Shown one piece after another: positions 57,123 through 57,642 of a stretch of 57,642 nucleotides of DNA. The DNA lies in contig JAGCJH010000061.1 of NCBI GenBank assembly GCA_017648105.1, positions 1 to 57,642 of the forward strand, given 5' to 3'. The DNA comes from Tidjanibacter sp. (GTDB taxonomy: Bacteria > Bacteroidota > Bacteroidia > Bacteroidales > Rikenellaceae). A program made the translations under genes and the position numbers. The notes below the pieces were generated by a model, which made no database searches, was not told where the DNA came from, and worked only from the letters and a program-made list of their open reading frames with translations. Positions within the stretch are counted from its first letter, which is position 1. The number at the start of each line of letters is the position of its first letter.

Positions 57123-57153
57123 TATAATGTTCAATTTCACACGCTTTTAAGTT

Positions 57154-57609
57154 ATGACCACCTCCACTATCAACATTGCACCTCTGCGAGAGGCTACCAC
57201 CGAGATTGCGACCTGTTTGGAGGGGCTTATGAGCCATTTGATGCCTGGTGAGCGCCCAGAGATGGATGTGGAGCGACTCAGGGCTATCATCGACAATCCC
57301 CATTCGGTACTCTTTGTGGCTTGGCGTGGGGAGGAGATTGTGGGTGCGCTTACGGCTCTGCACTATACCGCCCCCGTTAGCGACAAGGTGTGGATTGAGG
57401 ATGTGGTTGTTGCCCCATCTGCGAGGGGTTTTGGCATAGGCAGGGGGCTTGTGAAGGCAGCATTGGAGTGGGGTGGAGCACATTTCCCCACCGCAAAATT
57501 CTATCTTACATCCAACCCCACACGCACCGTTGCGCGAGCGCTATACACCTCGATGGGCTTTGAAGAGTACAATACGGGGGTATTCAGATTGATGAAAACA
57601 ATACAATAG
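57154..57609 (+). CDS. GNAT-family N-acetyltransferase
   Basis: A 151-residue GNAT acetyltransferase. It has the family strand and loop pattern: NIAPLREATTEIATC at the start, VLFVAWRGEEIVGALTALH, then VWIEDVVVAPSARGFGIGRGLVKAALEWG with the acetyl-CoA pyrophosphate loop (R-G-F-G-I-G-R-G), and FYLTSNPTRTVARALYTSMGFEEYNTGVFRL at the end. The acceptor is unknown. Its length is normal. It is 12 nt before the cut gene that follows, so probably the first gene of an operon. Confidence 0.9.
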   Translation: MTTSTINIAPLREATTEIATCLEGLMSHLMPGERPEMDVERLRAIIDNPHSVLFVAWRGEEIVGALTALHYTAPVSDKVWIEDVVVAPSARGFGIGRGLVKAALEWGGAHFPTAKFYLTSNPTRTVARALYTSMGFEEYNTGVFRLMKTIQ

Positions 57610-57621
57610 ATTTATAATACT

Positions 57622-57642
57622 ATGAAACGAATCGCAATTTTA
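57622..57642 (+). CDS. Partial gene at window end
   Basis: ATG followed by six codons (MKRIAIL), reaching the window edge. It starts 12 nt after the acetyltransferase stop. Too short to assign. Confidence 0.4.

Overview
The window is a 57.6-kb chromosomal segment of a Bacteroidota bacterium, most likely a Bacteroidales member of the Rikenellaceae/Alistipes type. The evidence is a SusC/SusD pair, many lipoproteins with Bacteroidetes-type signal peptides, families restricted to this phylum (DUF3575, DUF3822, DUF4491, the NagB-LmbE fusion), promoters of the TTTG / TAnnTTTG type and few Shine-Dalgarno sequences. The genus is inference; there is no rRNA here.

Region 1 (1-2400): a frameshifted DUF3575 outer-membrane protein gene, tRNA-Ser(GCU), about 700 bp of repeats and hairpins, and a GNAT acetyltransferase.

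Region 2 (2435-30823) is the accessory heart of the window. It reads as one carbohydrate-utilisation locus for an N-acetylgalactosamine (GalNAc)-containing glycan. A minus-strand arm encodes a PfkB sugar kinase, an amidohydrolase-fold lipoprotein, a GH36/clan-D type lipoprotein, a CBM9-like protein, a NahK-like N-acetylhexosamine kinase and a NagB-LmbE fusion. A divergent DeoR/AgaR-type regulator and a long control region rich in TTTCGT/ACGAAA boxes separate it from a plus-strand arm. That arm encodes AgaS (galactosamine-6-phosphate deaminase/isomerase), a GatZ/KbaZ-like tagatose-bisphosphate aldolase subunit, SusC, SusD, several surface lipoproteins sharing a nearly identical leader and a CBM9-like domain, a DMT transporter, an alkaline phosphatase, two DUF4832-type TIM-barrel lipoproteins and a thioredoxin-like lipoprotein. 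The proposed flow is surface binding and cleavage, SusCD import, periplasmic trimming, then phosphorylation, deacetylation (LmbE domain?), deamination/isomerisation (AgaS), phosphorylation (PfkB) and aldol cleavage (GatZ-like). The lipoprotein array is interrupted by a DUF559 nuclease gene flanked by near-identical direct repeats built from a covarying hairpin element. This is the best candidate here for an undescribed mobile or repeat-maintenance system.

Region 3 (31025-45387) is mostly housekeeping: a LysM/PBP-like protein, a DnaQ-type exonuclease, dnaN (with an in-frame TAG), tRNA-Arg, a nucleoside phosphorylase, an M20 dipeptidase, tRNA-Asp, rsmD with DUF3822, a RecD-like helicase, a flavin reductase-like protein, galE and a biotin-dependent carboxyltransferase with two tandem biotinyl domains.

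Region 4 (45495-57642): DUF1573, TonB, ExbD, ExbB and TamB on the minus strand; tsaD and DUF4491 on the plus strand; the rplM-rpsI-rpsB-tsf ribosomal block with a structured rpsB leader; a second GNAT gene; and the first codons of a gene cut by the window end.

Numbers and family names come from reading the sequence and from remembered family features. No database search was run.
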